Source: an uncultured Fastidiosipila sp. (GTDB lineage Bacteria > Bacillota > Clostridia > Saccharofermentanales > Fastidiosipilaceae). Taken from it: 64,000 nt of DNA. The notes under the pieces were generated by a model. The model was not told where the DNA came from. It was given only the letters and a program-made list of their open reading frames with translations, and did no database searches. A program made the position numbers and the translations under genes. This document shows, in pieces, positions 25,931 to 35,737 of the stretch (within the stretch, counting starts at the first letter, position 1; each line of letters starts with the position of its first letter). Location of the stretch: positions 1-64,000 of the forward strand of contig CAMYAM010000009.1 in the NCBI GenBank assembly GCA_947253875.1. The letters run 5' to 3'.

Positions 25931-27154
25931 GTGTATAAAATCAATTTACCTGTATTATTTGGATTAGAATCTGTTGTTAGAGATGAACTATTTGATCTTG
26001 GTTTTGAAAAGAAAAACATAGAGATCGGAAATGGTAATGTCCAAATAAATTTAGAACAGAATCAAAACGCTATCGCTAAGGCTGTGGCCTTGTGTAATGT
26101 ACATTTACGCTGTGCCGAAAGAGTTGAGTTAGTATTTGCAGAATTCAAAGCTGATGATTTTGATGAGCTTTTCGATAAGGTAAAAGCTTTGGATTGGTCG
26201 CAATGGATTCCAGAAAACGCCGCATTTACAATAGATAGATCAAATACACACAAGTCAAAGCTTTTTGCTCCATCCGCAATTCAAAGTACTATAAAAAAAG
26301 CTATAGTTATTTCTCTAATTGAATCAAGAAAATTAAATAAAGACGCTATTTTAAAGGAAGATAAAAATCTCTTAGATTTACATATTGCTTATGAAATTAT
26401 TGATAATAAAGTACGTTTGAGTTTCAATACTTCTGGACTAGGTTTGCATAAACGTGGATATAGACTAGATAGAAATCAAGCTCCTATTTCAGAAACACTA
26501 GCAGCTGGTATTATTAAATTGAGTCAATATGATCCTTTAAATAATGAAGTGGTTTATGATGTTTGTTGTGGATCTGGAACTTTTCCAATTGAAGCAGCAA
26601 TGATTGCTTACAATATAGCTCCAGGATCTCGACGAGAGTTTACCGCAGAACAGTGGCCTTTCATAGGTCCAGAAGTGTTCAAAACAGTAAAAGAAGCAGC
26701 TATTAGTGTTGAGGTTTCAAGAGGAGAGATTAATCCTGATAATATTAAATTTGCAGGTTCAGATATTGATGGGAAAAGTATCAGCATGGCCAAAGCAAAT
26801 GCTAGACGGGCTGGTGTTAGAGAAGTTATTGATTTTAGAGTTTTAGATTTGCATGAACTAAAAATTGCTAATCTTAAAAAATATTTTAAAAATGATAAAT
26901 TCTTATTTTTAGCAAATCCGCCTTATGGAGAACGGATGTCTGATGAAACTGAAGTAATTAGAATCAATCAGGGAATCGCAAAGTTGGTTTTTTATCCTAA
27001 AACAAACTTTACTAATCCAGGTGTTCGCTTGAGTATTATTACTGCAAGTGATTTTGAAAAAGATACAGGCCATAAGGCAGATAAAAGACGTAAATTATAC
27101 AATGGTATGATCAGAAGCACTATGTATCATTACTTTAGACAGAAGTATGTTTAG
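25931..27154 (+). CDS. THUMP-domain class I RNA methyltransferase (RlmL/YpsC-like)
   Basis: This 407-residue protein begins with LPVLFGLESVVRDELFDLGF, the ferredoxin-like and THUMP region of the RlmL N-terminal half. It continues with a Rossmann methyltransferase domain (NEVVYDVCCGSGTFPIEAA, FAGSDIDGKSISMAKANARRAG) and the catalytic NPPYGERM motif around residue 328. The family makes N2-methylguanosine in 23S rRNA. It has the short form found in Firmicutes (YpsC-like) without the second RlmK domain. Translation appears to start with GTG at 25931, preceded by AGGAG. It is divergent from ychF across 175 nt that should hold both promoters. Confidence 0.9.
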   Translation: MYKINLPVLFGLESVVRDELFDLGFEKKNIEIGNGNVQINLEQNQNAIAKAVALCNVHLRCAERVELVFAEFKADDFDELFDKVKALDWSQWIPENAAFTIDRSNTHKSKLFAPSAIQSTIKKAIVISLIESRKLNKDAILKEDKNLLDLHIAYEIIDNKVRLSFNTSGLGLHKRGYRLDRNQAPISETLAAGIIKLSQYDPLNNEVVYDVCCGSGTFPIEAAMIAYNIAPGSRREFTAEQWPFIGPEVFKTVKEAAISVEVSRGEINPDNIKFAGSDIDGKSISMAKANARRAGVREVIDFRVLDLHELKIANLKKYFKNDKFLFLANPPYGERMSDETEVIRINQGIAKLVFYPKTNFTNPGVRLSIITASDFEKDTGHKADKRRKLYNGMIRSTMYHYFRQKYV

Positions 27155-27289
27155 AGTTCTATATCATTATCTTAAATTTTTAAAATATATTTAGACTAAA
27201 ATTTTGTGATTTGTTTTTACTTTTTGTATAAATTTGTTGCAAATTTAAAAGGTTATTATTTACTAACATATTTCCAAGGAGGAAATTTT

Positions 27290-28828
27290 ATGGAAATAAG
27301 TATAGTAAAAAGTGCTTGTATTAATGGTACCAAATCTGAAAGGATAAATGTAGAAGTAAGCTTGAATAATGGTTTACCTTATTACAATGTTGTTGGATTA
27401 GCTGACTCATCTATAAAAGAATCAAGAGAAAGAGTGCGTTCGGCCATTAAAAACTCTGGTTTTATCTGGCCTAATAGAAAAATAACAGTAAATCTTAATC
27501 CTGCATGGTTAAATAAATCGGGATCAAGTTTTGATCTTGCAATTGCTTTAGGAATTTTACAAGCAAGCTCACAAATACCTCAAGATTTAGATTTATCTGC
27601 TTGGGGAGAACTATCCTTAACAGGAAATATTGAATCAGTTCCTGCAGCATTAGCTTTAACTGATGCTCTTTTATTTAATAATATCAATTCTATGGCTGAT
27701 GTTGAAAATGGAAATACTATATTTGTTATACCGGAAAATGCCAAAAATGAAATTGAAGACTTTATTAAAAACGTAGAATACTATTCAAACTTAAAATCTT
27801 TAGTTGAAACCTTAAAAACTAACAGAGTTAAACAAAAAAAAGAGATATCAATAAAAGATAATCATGTGAAAAATGATTTAAGTGATTTAAATAAATTCCC
27901 AATAGATATTCAAGCTTTTGCTTGGAGAGCTTGTCAAATTGCAGTAGCTGGAGGACATCATTTATTAATGCAAGGAGCTGCTGGTTCAGGTAAAAGTACC
28001 CTAGCAAGATATTCTAGATATTTATTACCAGAACTTACTCCACAAGAGAATTACAAATTAGCTCTTAGATATTCTATAGCAAACTTACCATTGCAGTTAG
28101 AAGAGTTAGAACTTGGAGTGTTAAGGGAAGTTCATCATAGTATGACAAGTGCTGCTATATTAGGAGGAAGTTATAAATATCCTTTGGGTGAGTTAGCTCT
28201 TGCAAATAAGGGTATTTTATTTCTAGACGAAATTTCATTATTTCCTAATGATGTTATTAATAATTTGCGAGCTTCTAGCGAAAGTGGGTTAGTCGAAAGA
28301 AAGTTACATGGGGAACTGGTATTACAAGAGGCCAGGTATATTTTAATCGCCACATGTAATCCTTGTAAATGTGGTAATTACTTTGAAGAGAGCTCTTGTA
28401 CATGTAGTGATGGTGACATTGTTAGATATCGACAGAAGTTTGATAACCCATTTTTTGATAGAATTTCACTATTTTGTAACTTATTAACGCTAGAAAAAGA
28501 TAAAATATCTGAGACTTTAGCTGAGCGTGAATTTGATTTGAGTGTATATAAAACTATGGTAAATAGAGCTCGAGAAATTCAGAAATTAAGATTTAATACA
28601 GATCAATATGTCTTAAATGCATGGGCACCTGTTGACAAAATTAGGAATAGTTTACAATGCAGTCGCAAAAACAAAACAATATTTGAAAATATAGCTAGTA
28701 CTTTTAAGCTTTCTATAAGGTCATATCAAAATATATGGAGATTAGCCAGGACAATTGCAGATCTAGACGGATCAGAAAATATTGAAGAAAATCACATATA
28801 TGAAGCTTTTGCTTATAGGAGAAAATAG
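27290..28828 (+). CDS. comM: ComM/YifB family Mg-chelatase-like ATPase
   Basis: This 512-residue AAA+ protein has an N-terminal Lon-protease-like fold (VVGLADSSIKESRERVRSAI, NLNPAWLNKSGSSFDLAIAL), an AAA domain with Walker A GAAGSGKST at about residues 229-237, GILFLDEISLFPNDVINNLR as Walker B, and a C-terminal Mg-chelatase segment (CNPCKCGNY). ComM is a helicase that extends recombination branches in natural transformation. The ATG at 27290 has AAGGAGG upstream; the open frame before it back to 27206 is unlikely to be translated. Its stop directly abuts the dprA start. Confidence 0.93.
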   Translation: MEISIVKSACINGTKSERINVEVSLNNGLPYYNVVGLADSSIKESRERVRSAIKNSGFIWPNRKITVNLNPAWLNKSGSSFDLAIALGILQASSQIPQDLDLSAWGELSLTGNIESVPAALALTDALLFNNINSMADVENGNTIFVIPENAKNEIEDFIKNVEYYSNLKSLVETLKTNRVKQKKEISIKDNHVKNDLSDLNKFPIDIQAFAWRACQIAVAGGHHLLMQGAAGSGKSTLARYSRYLLPELTPQENYKLALRYSIANLPLQLEELELGVLREVHHSMTSAAILGGSYKYPLGELALANKGILFLDEISLFPNDVINNLRASSESGLVERKLHGELVLQEARYILIATCNPCKCGNYFEESSCTCSDGDIVRYRQKFDNPFFDRISLFCNLLTLEKDKISETLAEREFDLSVYKTMVNRAREIQKLRFNTDQYVLNAWAPVDKIRNSLQCSRKNKTIFENIASTFKLSIRSYQNIWRLARTIADLDGSENIEENHIYEAFAYRRK

Positions 28829-29962
28829 ATGAATATTGAAATTGTAAAAAACTATATGTCTGCGCTTGTTTATTTAATACAAAAGCAAAGAATTTTAAAA
28901 AGAAGTGAATTGATTAAATATATTATAAATTCTGAATTGTTCAAATCAGAAAGTTTAGAATTATTTAGGAAAAACTTTTTTAAAGATGAAGTAATGAAAT
29001 ATAGTACTTTAAATGTTAATGATATAGAGAGCTTATTAAGGAATTGCTATGATAATGATATTAAAATAATTATGCGTGGCGAAAAGCACTATCCTAAACT
29101 TTTAAATGAATCTAGTGACGCTCCATTAGTTATTTTTTATAAAGGAAATATTGAAAAATTAAATCAAAATAATTTAAATAATTTATCAATAGTTGGGACT
29201 AGGAAAATGAGTTCCTATGGACGAAGATTTATTGAAAGTGAAATACCTAAATTGAGCTTATTTAATTTTTGTATTATTTCAGGTTTAGCTAGGGGAATAG
29301 ATAGTTGTGCGCATGAAGTTGCATTAGAAAATTCTATATTTACTGTAGGGGTACTTGCACATGGCATAGATTTAATTTATCCAAGAGAGCATAGAATGTT
29401 ACGCGATAGAATTGCAAAAGCAGGGGTTTTAATATCGGAACATGCTCCTTGTGTTAAGCCACTGAAACCTTATTTTCCTGCTAGAAATAGAATAATAAGT
29501 GCTTTGAGTAATTTTACCCTCGTTGTTGAAGCAGGTGAAAAAAGTGGTAGTCTAATTACAGCTCAATTTGCTGCTGAACAAAATCGAAACGTTATGACTG
29601 TGCCAGGATCAATTTATCAAGATGTTTCTGCAGGTTGTAATTCATTATTAAAGGATGGTGCTTTGTTAGTACGTTCAGCTAAAGATATTACCGATTGGAT
29701 GAATATAGACTTTCAACCTTATCATAAAAATATTGATTTCAAAAAAGAAAAGTTGAATAATATAACATCAAAGTTAATTTGTGATAGATTGACATTAAGT
29801 ATAATTAATTTGTTAGACAAGAAGCCTTTTGATGAATTAGAATTAGCAAATAGACTCAATTTAAATATTAATGAAATTTTAATTGAGTTGACTAAGCTAG
29901 AATCACTAGGTTATATAAAGAGAGAGGGCGCAAAAGTATTTTTGACAAAATCTTTAAATTAA
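28829..29962 (+). CDS. dprA: DNA processing protein DprA (Smf)
   Basis: This 377-residue protein loads RecA on incoming single-stranded DNA during transformation. A variable N-terminal region precedes the Rossmann-like DprA domain with SIVGTRKMSSYGRRF, IISGLARGIDSCAHEVAL, GVLAHGIDLIYPREH and the late VPGSIYQDVSAGCNSLLKDGA. A C-terminal winged-helix domain (LIKKxx-type DELELANRLNLNINEIL) follows. Its ATG begins immediately after the comM stop codon, with AGGAG in the comM 3' end as ribosome site, so the two are coupled. The topA start lies 49 nt downstream; comM-dprA-topA is a common order in Clostridia. Confidence 0.95.
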   Translation: MNIEIVKNYMSALVYLIQKQRILKRSELIKYIINSELFKSESLELFRKNFFKDEVMKYSTLNVNDIESLLRNCYDNDIKIIMRGEKHYPKLLNESSDAPLVIFYKGNIEKLNQNNLNNLSIVGTRKMSSYGRRFIESEIPKLSLFNFCIISGLARGIDSCAHEVALENSIFTVGVLAHGIDLIYPREHRMLRDRIAKAGVLISEHAPCVKPLKPYFPARNRIISALSNFTLVVEAGEKSGSLITAQFAAEQNRNVMTVPGSIYQDVSAGCNSLLKDGALLVRSAKDITDWMNIDFQPYHKNIDFKKEKLNNITSKLICDRLTLSIINLLDKKPFDELELANRLNLNINEILIELTKLESLGYIKREGAKVFLTKSLN

Positions 29963-30011
29963 TTGATTATTGTTTTGTAGATTTTTATTAATTAATATTT
30001 TAGGAGTTTTA

Positions 30012-32174
30012 ATGAGCAAGAATTTAGTAATTGTTGAGTCACCGGCTAAAGCAAAAACTATTGAAAGATATTTAGGTGACGAGTATAAATTAACAGCTTC
30101 AGTAGGACATATTAGAGATTTACCTGCTTCTACTTTGGGTGTAGATGTAAAAAATAAATTCAAACCTAGATATGTTACTATGAAGGGCAAGCATAAAGTT
30201 GTAGCAGAGCTGAAAAAACTAGCTAAAGATGCGGACAATATTATTTTAGCAACTGACCCGGATAGAGAGGGAGAGGCGATAGCTTGGCATTTAGCTCATA
30301 TACTAAAATTGGATCCAGATTCTAAATGTAGGGTTACTTTTAACGAAATTACTGAAAAAACTGTTCAAAAGGCTATAAAAAATCCTCGTAGTATTGATAT
30401 GAACTTAGTAGATGCACAACAAGCTAGGAGAATATTAGATAGATTAGTTGGTTTTGAATTAAGCCCATTGCTTTGGGAAAAAATCAGAAAAGGTCTTTCT
30501 GCCGGAAGAGTTCAATCAGTTACCAGCAAAATGATTGTTGATAAAGAAAGAGAAATTAAAGCCTTTATTCCTGAAGAATACTGGAATTTAGATGTTAAAC
30601 TTCGTAAAAATAATGATGAACTACAATTTACTGCTCGATACCAAGGCGATTTAAAATCTGGAAAAGTAAAAAAAGTTAAACTAAATAATAAAGAAGAAGC
30701 AGATGCGATTCTTAAAAATATTGATAAAGATGCGTTCTCGGTTCATGAGATTAAAAAAGGACAACGTAAGCGTAAGGCTAAACCACCATATACTACAAGT
30801 ACTTTACAACAAGATGCTTCTGCAAGAATAAACTTTAACTCACGTAGAACAATGAGTGTAGCTCAGCAACTTTATGAAGGTGTAAATATTGGTGGGCATG
30901 GACAAGTATCTTTAATTACTTATATGCGTACTGACTCTGTTAGAATTTCACAAGATGCAATTAACTCTGTTCGTTCATTTATTAAAAACAGTTATGGTGA
31001 TAAGTATCTTCCAAAAAAAGCTAATTATTTTGCTAATAAAAGTTCAAATTCTCAAGATGCACACGAAGCTATTAGACCTACACATTTTGATCTTTCTCCA
31101 GAGTATGTAAAAAGATCACTTACTGAAGAGCAATATAAACTTTATAATTTAATTTGGTCTAGATTTGTAGCTTGCCAGATGGTTGATGCAGTTATCGATA
31201 CAGTAACCTTAGATGCAAAAAGTAATGATCATATTTTTAGAACTAAAGGCGAAACTATTAAATTTTCAGGGTATATGGAAGTATACAATGAATATTTAAG
31301 CAATGAAAAAGAAGAAATTCCTGAGTTACAAGAAGGTGAAGCCTTAGTTTGCGATAAAATCAATGCAGATCAGAAGTTTACTCAACCACCAGCAAGATTT
31401 ACTGAAGCTTCTTTAATTAAAGCGATGGAAGAAAATGGTATAGGTAGACCTTCTACTTATGCTCCTACGATTTCAACGATTCTTGCAAGACAATATGTAG
31501 ATAAAGATGGGAAAAGCTTAGTACCAACTGAATTAGGTTTTTTGGTGACTGAAATGTTAGAAGAAAATTTCCCCGATATAGTTGACGTTAATTTTACTGC
31601 CGAAATGGAATCTGATTTGGATAATGTTGAATCCGGTGATAAAGAGGGACAAAAAGTTTTAGAAGAGTTTTATCCAGATTTTCATGCCGAAGTTGAAAAA
31701 GCTAAAGATACAATAAATAAAATTGAAATTCCAGAAGTTGAACTAGGAGAAAAATGTCCTAAGTGTTTAGAAGGAGACCTTGTTATTAAGATTGGTAGAT
31801 TTGGTAAATTTATAGCATGTAACCGCTTCCCAGATTGTGATTATACAGATACAATGAACTATTCAACTGGGAGAAAATGTCCTATTTGCGGTTCAGAAGT
31901 TGTTTCCAGAAAAAGCCGTAGGAATAGAATTTTTTACACTTGTGATAAAAAAGGTAAAGATCCAGATTGCGAATTTATATCTTGGGATTTACCTGTAGAT
32001 GATAAGACATGTGAAACTTGCGGTTCTTACATGTTAGAGAAAAAGAGAAAAACAGGAGATTATATTTACTGTTCAAATAAAGAGTGTCCGACTCGTCAAA
32101 GTAAAAAGAGTAAAGATAAAGATAAAGATAAAGATAAAAGGAAAGATCAAGAAGACACTAATGACAAAGATTAA
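30012..32174 (+). CDS. topA: DNA topoisomerase I (type IA)
   Basis: This 720-residue enzyme relaxes negative supercoils. The TOPRIM domain starts LVIVESPAKAKTIERYLG and contains the acidic ATDPDREGEAIAWHL metal site. The catalytic Tyr is about residue 304 in SLITYMRTDSVRIS. GIGRPSTYAPTISTI is the other conserved active-site helix. Three C-terminal zinc ribbons follow (CPKCLEGDL, CPICGSEVV, CETCGSYML), then a tail of repeated Lys-Asp pairs encoded by tandem AAAGAT units at 32111-32139. I chose the ATG at 30012 because TAGGAG sits just upstream; the frame extends back to 29970 without support. Confidence 0.97.
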   Translation: MSKNLVIVESPAKAKTIERYLGDEYKLTASVGHIRDLPASTLGVDVKNKFKPRYVTMKGKHKVVAELKKLAKDADNIILATDPDREGEAIAWHLAHILKLDPDSKCRVTFNEITEKTVQKAIKNPRSIDMNLVDAQQARRILDRLVGFELSPLLWEKIRKGLSAGRVQSVTSKMIVDKEREIKAFIPEEYWNLDVKLRKNNDELQFTARYQGDLKSGKVKKVKLNNKEEADAILKNIDKDAFSVHEIKKGQRKRKAKPPYTTSTLQQDASARINFNSRRTMSVAQQLYEGVNIGGHGQVSLITYMRTDSVRISQDAINSVRSFIKNSYGDKYLPKKANYFANKSSNSQDAHEAIRPTHFDLSPEYVKRSLTEEQYKLYNLIWSRFVACQMVDAVIDTVTLDAKSNDHIFRTKGETIKFSGYMEVYNEYLSNEKEEIPELQEGEALVCDKINADQKFTQPPARFTEASLIKAMEENGIGRPSTYAPTISTILARQYVDKDGKSLVPTELGFLVTEMLEENFPDIVDVNFTAEMESDLDNVESGDKEGQKVLEEFYPDFHAEVEKAKDTINKIEIPEVELGEKCPKCLEGDLVIKIGRFGKFIACNRFPDCDYTDTMNYSTGRKCPICGSEVVSRKSRRNRIFYTCDKKGKDPDCEFISWDLPVDDKTCETCGSYMLEKKRKTGDYIYCSNKECPTRQSKKSKDKDKDKDKRKDQEDTNDKD

Positions 32175-32247
32175 CAATAATCAAGTAAGTGATATATAAT
32201 ATTTAATTGTTAGTTTTAAAATTAATTCAATGATTTAGGAGATGTTT

Positions 32248-33282
32248 ATGGCTTTTTGGAATTGGAATAAAGAAGGACCTGGTGTAGATCCAGATGAACC
32301 GGAAAAAGGACCTATAGGAGAATTTTTCTCAATTTATTTTAGTAAATTTTGGAGAATTTGTGGTATTGGTATGCTGACCTTTATTGCTAGTCTCCTAACA
32401 ATAGCTTTGCTATATTATATAGGATTTTATTTATTACATATGGTTTTACCTGTTTTATCTTATGAAAGAATTCTTGCTGTCCTGCAAAAAGTAAATCTAC
32501 CTTATGCTCAAGGTATAACTGTAGAAACAATGTCATCCTATTTCTATTTTGCTACACATTTAATTTTTGTAATGACTTTATTTAGTTTAGGTTTCTTTGC
32601 CTTAGGACCTATTCATGTCGGATTTACTTATATTTATAGAAATTTTGCGATACATGATCCTGTATTTCTGTGGTCAGATATAAAAGATAGTTTAGTTGCT
32701 AACTGGAAAAAAAGCTTAATACATAGCATTATTTCAGCACTTGCTTTATGTTTAGGAATTTATGCTTATTATTTTTATAACGCAAACCTGCCTGAAAACA
32801 TTATGTTATATGTTTTAAGAGCTTTTTTATTAATGTATATTTTCACAATAATAGTGATGCAATTTTATGTTTATCAGATGATAGTTACTTTTGATTTGAA
32901 ATTACGTCATATATATAAGAATGCATTAATTTTGACTTTAATCAAAGTGCCAAGTAACTTTTTCATCTTACTCATATTATTGATAATTAATTTTGTAATA
33001 CCGTTCTTAGCAATTTGGGGAATCCCTTCGCAAGCAGTAGCTGTAATTATTTTTGCTTTACAATTTAGTATTGGAGTTGGATTAAGTAATTTCTTGATTA
33101 ATTTCTTTGCTAGTAGAGGTATAAAAAAATATTTAATCGACCCTTATGATAATAATAAAAACGGTGGAGCACAAAGTTCTGTTACTCAAAAAAATAAAGA
33201 ACACTATGAATCAGATTGGCATTACCAGGAGGATATTCCACAAGAAACAGCAAAAGATGCTCCAGCTGGAGCACCAGCTTAA
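32248..33282 (+). CDS. YesL-like (DUF624) integral membrane protein
   Basis: This 344-residue protein begins with FWNWNKEGPGVDPDEPEKGP and a conserved FFSIYFSKFWRICGIG segment, then about six hydrophobic helices. The arrangement resembles the YesL/DUF624 family, whose members often sit near sugar ABC transporters but have no established activity. The C-terminal 50 residues are hydrophilic, rich in Gln, Asp, Ala and Pro. The start at 32248 has TTAGGAG upstream; an in-frame ATG at 32242 is too close to it. The gene lies between topA and queA. No function can be given. Confidence 0.75.
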   Translation: MAFWNWNKEGPGVDPDEPEKGPIGEFFSIYFSKFWRICGIGMLTFIASLLTIALLYYIGFYLLHMVLPVLSYERILAVLQKVNLPYAQGITVETMSSYFYFATHLIFVMTLFSLGFFALGPIHVGFTYIYRNFAIHDPVFLWSDIKDSLVANWKKSLIHSIISALALCLGIYAYYFYNANLPENIMLYVLRAFLLMYIFTIIVMQFYVYQMIVTFDLKLRHIYKNALILTLIKVPSNFFILLILLIINFVIPFLAIWGIPSQAVAVIIFALQFSIGVGLSNFLINFFASRGIKKYLIDPYDNNKNGGAQSSVTQKNKEHYESDWHYQEDIPQETAKDAPAGAPA

Positions 33283-33317
33283 TTATAAATTGCTTTATTA
33301 GAAAAGAAGGTTCTAAA

Positions 33318-34391
33318 GTGAAAAAATCAGACTTTTATTATGACTTACCAGAAGAATTAATAGCACAACACCCAGTTGAGCATAGAGATGAGTCAAGATT
33401 ATTACATTTAACTAGCGAAAATAATGAAATTGAACATCTTCATTTCAAAGATATACTAAATCTATTGAACGAAGGTGATACACTTGTTTTAAATAATAGT
33501 AGAGTTATACCAGCTAGACTTTTTGGGACAAAGGCCTCTTTACAAAATCCAGTTGAAGTTTTATTACTTAAACGATTGAACGATACTGATTGGGAAACTA
33601 TTGTTAATCCAGGACGCAGGCTAAAAAAAGGTGCACATATTGTTTTTAAGGAGAATGTTTTAGAGGCTGATATTATAGATGTTCTCGAAGATGGTAATAG
33701 AATTTTAAGATTTAAATTCACAGGTATTTGGGAAGAAGTTTTGGATGAATTAGGAGAAATGCCATTACCACCTTATATTCACGAGAAATTATTAGACAAA
33801 GAAAGGTATCAAACTGTTTATTCTAAAGTCTCTGGTTCTGCTGCTGCCCCAACAGCAGGTTTACATTTTACAGAAGAATTACTTGAAAAAATTAAGAGTA
33901 AAGGTGTTAATATAGCATTTTTAACTTTACATGTTGGGTTAGGAACTTTTAGACCTGTTAAAGAAAATGAAATAGAAGATCATTTAATGCATACTGAAGA
34001 GTATGTTATATCGTCAGAAACCTGTGAACTTATTAATAAGACTAGACATGCAGGTAAAAAAGTAATAGCTGTAGGAACAACATCTTGTAGAGTTCTTGAA
34101 AGCTTAAAACAGGACGGAAATTATAATGTTTTACCAGAAAAAAGTTCAACAGATATATTTATTTATCCTGGTTATAAGTTTAAAGTTATAGATAATTTAA
34201 TAACTAATTTCCATTTGCCAGAATCAACACTAGTAATGCTTGTTTCGGCTTTAGCAGGAAAAGATGAAATCCTTAATGCTTATAGAATTGCAGTAGAAGA
34301 GAAATATAGATTTTTTAGTTTCGGTGATGCTATGTATATCGAAGGAAATAGTGAAAATTATATAGGCTTACACCAAGGTAAAGTATATTAA
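33318..34391 (+). CDS. queA: S-adenosylmethionine:tRNA ribosyltransferase-isomerase
   Basis: This 357-residue enzyme transfers the ribosyl part of SAM to 7-aminomethyl-7-deazaguanine in tRNA, the step after Tgt in queuosine synthesis. It has the family start SDFYYDLPEELIAQHPVEHRDESRL and the NNSRVIPARLFG, SGSAAAPTAGLHF, LTLHVGLGTFRPV and TNFHLPESTLVMLVSAL motifs. GTG at 33318 is the likely start, with AAGAAGG 7 nt upstream; the frame extends into the preceding gene but that part would not be translated. A perfect 17-bp tandem duplication begins at its 3' end. It is followed by tgt. Confidence 0.95.
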   Translation: MKKSDFYYDLPEELIAQHPVEHRDESRLLHLTSENNEIEHLHFKDILNLLNEGDTLVLNNSRVIPARLFGTKASLQNPVEVLLLKRLNDTDWETIVNPGRRLKKGAHIVFKENVLEADIIDVLEDGNRILRFKFTGIWEEVLDELGEMPLPPYIHEKLLDKERYQTVYSKVSGSAAAPTAGLHFTEELLEKIKSKGVNIAFLTLHVGLGTFRPVKENEIEDHLMHTEEYVISSETCELINKTRHAGKKVIAVGTTSCRVLESLKQDGNYNVLPEKSSTDIFIYPGYKFKVIDNLITNFHLPESTLVMLVSALAGKDEILNAYRIAVEEKYRFFSFGDAMYIEGNSENYIGLHQGKVY

Positions 34392-34414
34392 TTAGTAAAG
34401 TATATTAATTAGTA
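34381..34414 (+). repeat. Tandem 17-bp duplication at the queA stop codon
   Basis: AAGTATATTAATTAGTA occurs twice in direct succession at 34381-34397 and 34398-34414. The first copy contains the last two codons and the stop of queA, so the second looks like a local duplication of the gene end into the queA-tgt spacer. Confidence 0.85.
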
Positions 34415-34444
34415 ATGTAATTATCAGAAAGAGAGTTAATAATA

Positions 34445-35647
34445 TTGGATAGTAAAAAAGTAAACATTAATAAAAATAAATTTCCAGTTTGGCATGAAAT
34501 TCTTCATGTGGATAAAAAAACAGGAGCAAGATTAGGTATTTTGCATACTCCTAATGGCAGCTTTAAAACGCCAATGTTTATGCCAGTTGGTACTGCCGCT
34601 TCTGTTAAAGGAATTTCACCACGTGAACTAGAAGAAATGGGTGCTGGTGTTGTTCTATCTAATACATACCATTTGTGGTTACGACCAGGTGAAGATGTTG
34701 TTAAAGAGGCTGGAGGATTGCATGAATTTATGCAATGGCCAAAGGGAATTTTAACTGATAGTGGTGGTTTCCAGGTGTTTAGTTTAACTAAAGCTAAAGA
34801 TATTACTGAAGAAGGAGTACATTTCCGCTCTCATATAGATGGTAGAAAGTTGTTCCTAACTCCAGAAAAATCAATGCAAATTCAAAATGATTTAGGTGCG
34901 AATATAATAATGGCATTTGATGAGTGCATACCTTATCCCGCTGATAGAGAGTATGCAGCAAGATCTTCTGCTAGAACAACTAGATGGTTAGAACGTTGTA
35001 TTAAAGCACATAAAAGACCTGATGAACAAGCTTTGTTTGGAATTGTACAAGGGGGTATGTATCCTGATCTTAGAAGGCAAAGTATTGAAGAAATTTGTTC
35101 ATTTGATCTTCCTGGATTTGGTATTGGTGGACTCAGTGTAGGTGAACCAAAAGAAAAATTCTTTGAAATGCTAGAAGCAACTATACCTTTTATGCCAGAA
35201 GATAAACCTAGATACTTAATGGGTGTTGGAACAGCAGATTATATGCTAGAAGGAGTTAAGCATGGTGTAGATATGTTTGACTGTGTTAACCCAACTAGAA
35301 TCGGTAGAAATGGTACTGTTATGACTCGCTTTGGAAGGTTAATTATTAGAGATAAAGCCTCAGAAAAAGCTTTCATTCCTATTGATGAGAACTGTAATTG
35401 CTATGTTTGCCAAAACTTTACCAGAGCTTATATTAGACATTTATTAAAAGCTAATGAGATGTTTGGTTTAAGATTAGCTTCTTATCATAACTTATACTTC
35501 TTGATTGATCTTATGAAGCAAGCTCAAGATGCTATTGCTGAAGATAGATATCTTGAGTTTATTGAAGAGTTTGAACTTGACTATGGAGATGGCAAATATA
35601 GTCAAGAGAGAGTAGATGCAGCTAAAGCAAGAAATACAGAAAAATAA
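34445..35647 (+). CDS. tgt: Queuine tRNA-ribosyltransferase
   Basis: This 400-residue TIM-barrel enzyme exchanges guanine 34 of His, Asp, Asn and Tyr tRNAs for preQ1. It has TPMFMPVGTAASVKG, the catalytic LTDSGGFQVFS, IMAFDECIPYPA, GIGGLSVGEPKEKF and the zinc site CNCYVC followed by a His about 25 residues later. The N-terminus is some 15 residues longer than usual. It appears to start with TTG at 34445, with AGAGAG about 9 nt upstream; no closer ATG gives a full domain. The queA-tgt-yajC order is widespread in bacteria. Confidence 0.95.
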   Translation: MDSKKVNINKNKFPVWHEILHVDKKTGARLGILHTPNGSFKTPMFMPVGTAASVKGISPRELEEMGAGVVLSNTYHLWLRPGEDVVKEAGGLHEFMQWPKGILTDSGGFQVFSLTKAKDITEEGVHFRSHIDGRKLFLTPEKSMQIQNDLGANIIMAFDECIPYPADREYAARSSARTTRWLERCIKAHKRPDEQALFGIVQGGMYPDLRRQSIEEICSFDLPGFGIGGLSVGEPKEKFFEMLEATIPFMPEDKPRYLMGVGTADYMLEGVKHGVDMFDCVNPTRIGRNGTVMTRFGRLIIRDKASEKAFIPIDENCNCYVCQNFTRAYIRHLLKANEMFGLRLASYHNLYFLIDLMKQAQDAIAEDRYLEFIEEFELDYGDGKYSQERVDAAKARNTEK

Positions 35648-35677
35648 AAACATTATATTAAATTCATTTCATACTTC

Positions 35678-35706
35678 TTGTTTGAAAATAGCTAAAATGA
35701 TAAAAT
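35678..35706 (+). promoter_or_regulatory. Possible promoter for yajC
   Basis: TTGTTT (35678-35683) and TAAAAT (35701-35706) are spaced 17 bp apart in the tgt-yajC gap. Both boxes are imperfect, so yajC could equally be read through from tgt. Confidence 0.35.
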
Positions 35707-35737
35707 GTACATGAAAAAATATTAATTAGGAGTTATT

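Noticed and set aside
32111..32139. Tandem AAAGAT units taken as possible short-repeat locus
   Set aside because: They encode the Lys-Asp tail of topoisomerase I in frame and change only an unstructured tail; too short to call a phase-variable site.
33283..33317. PreQ1 riboswitch before queA
   Set aside because: Only 35 nt separate queA from the previous gene and no preQ1 pseudoknot pattern is visible.
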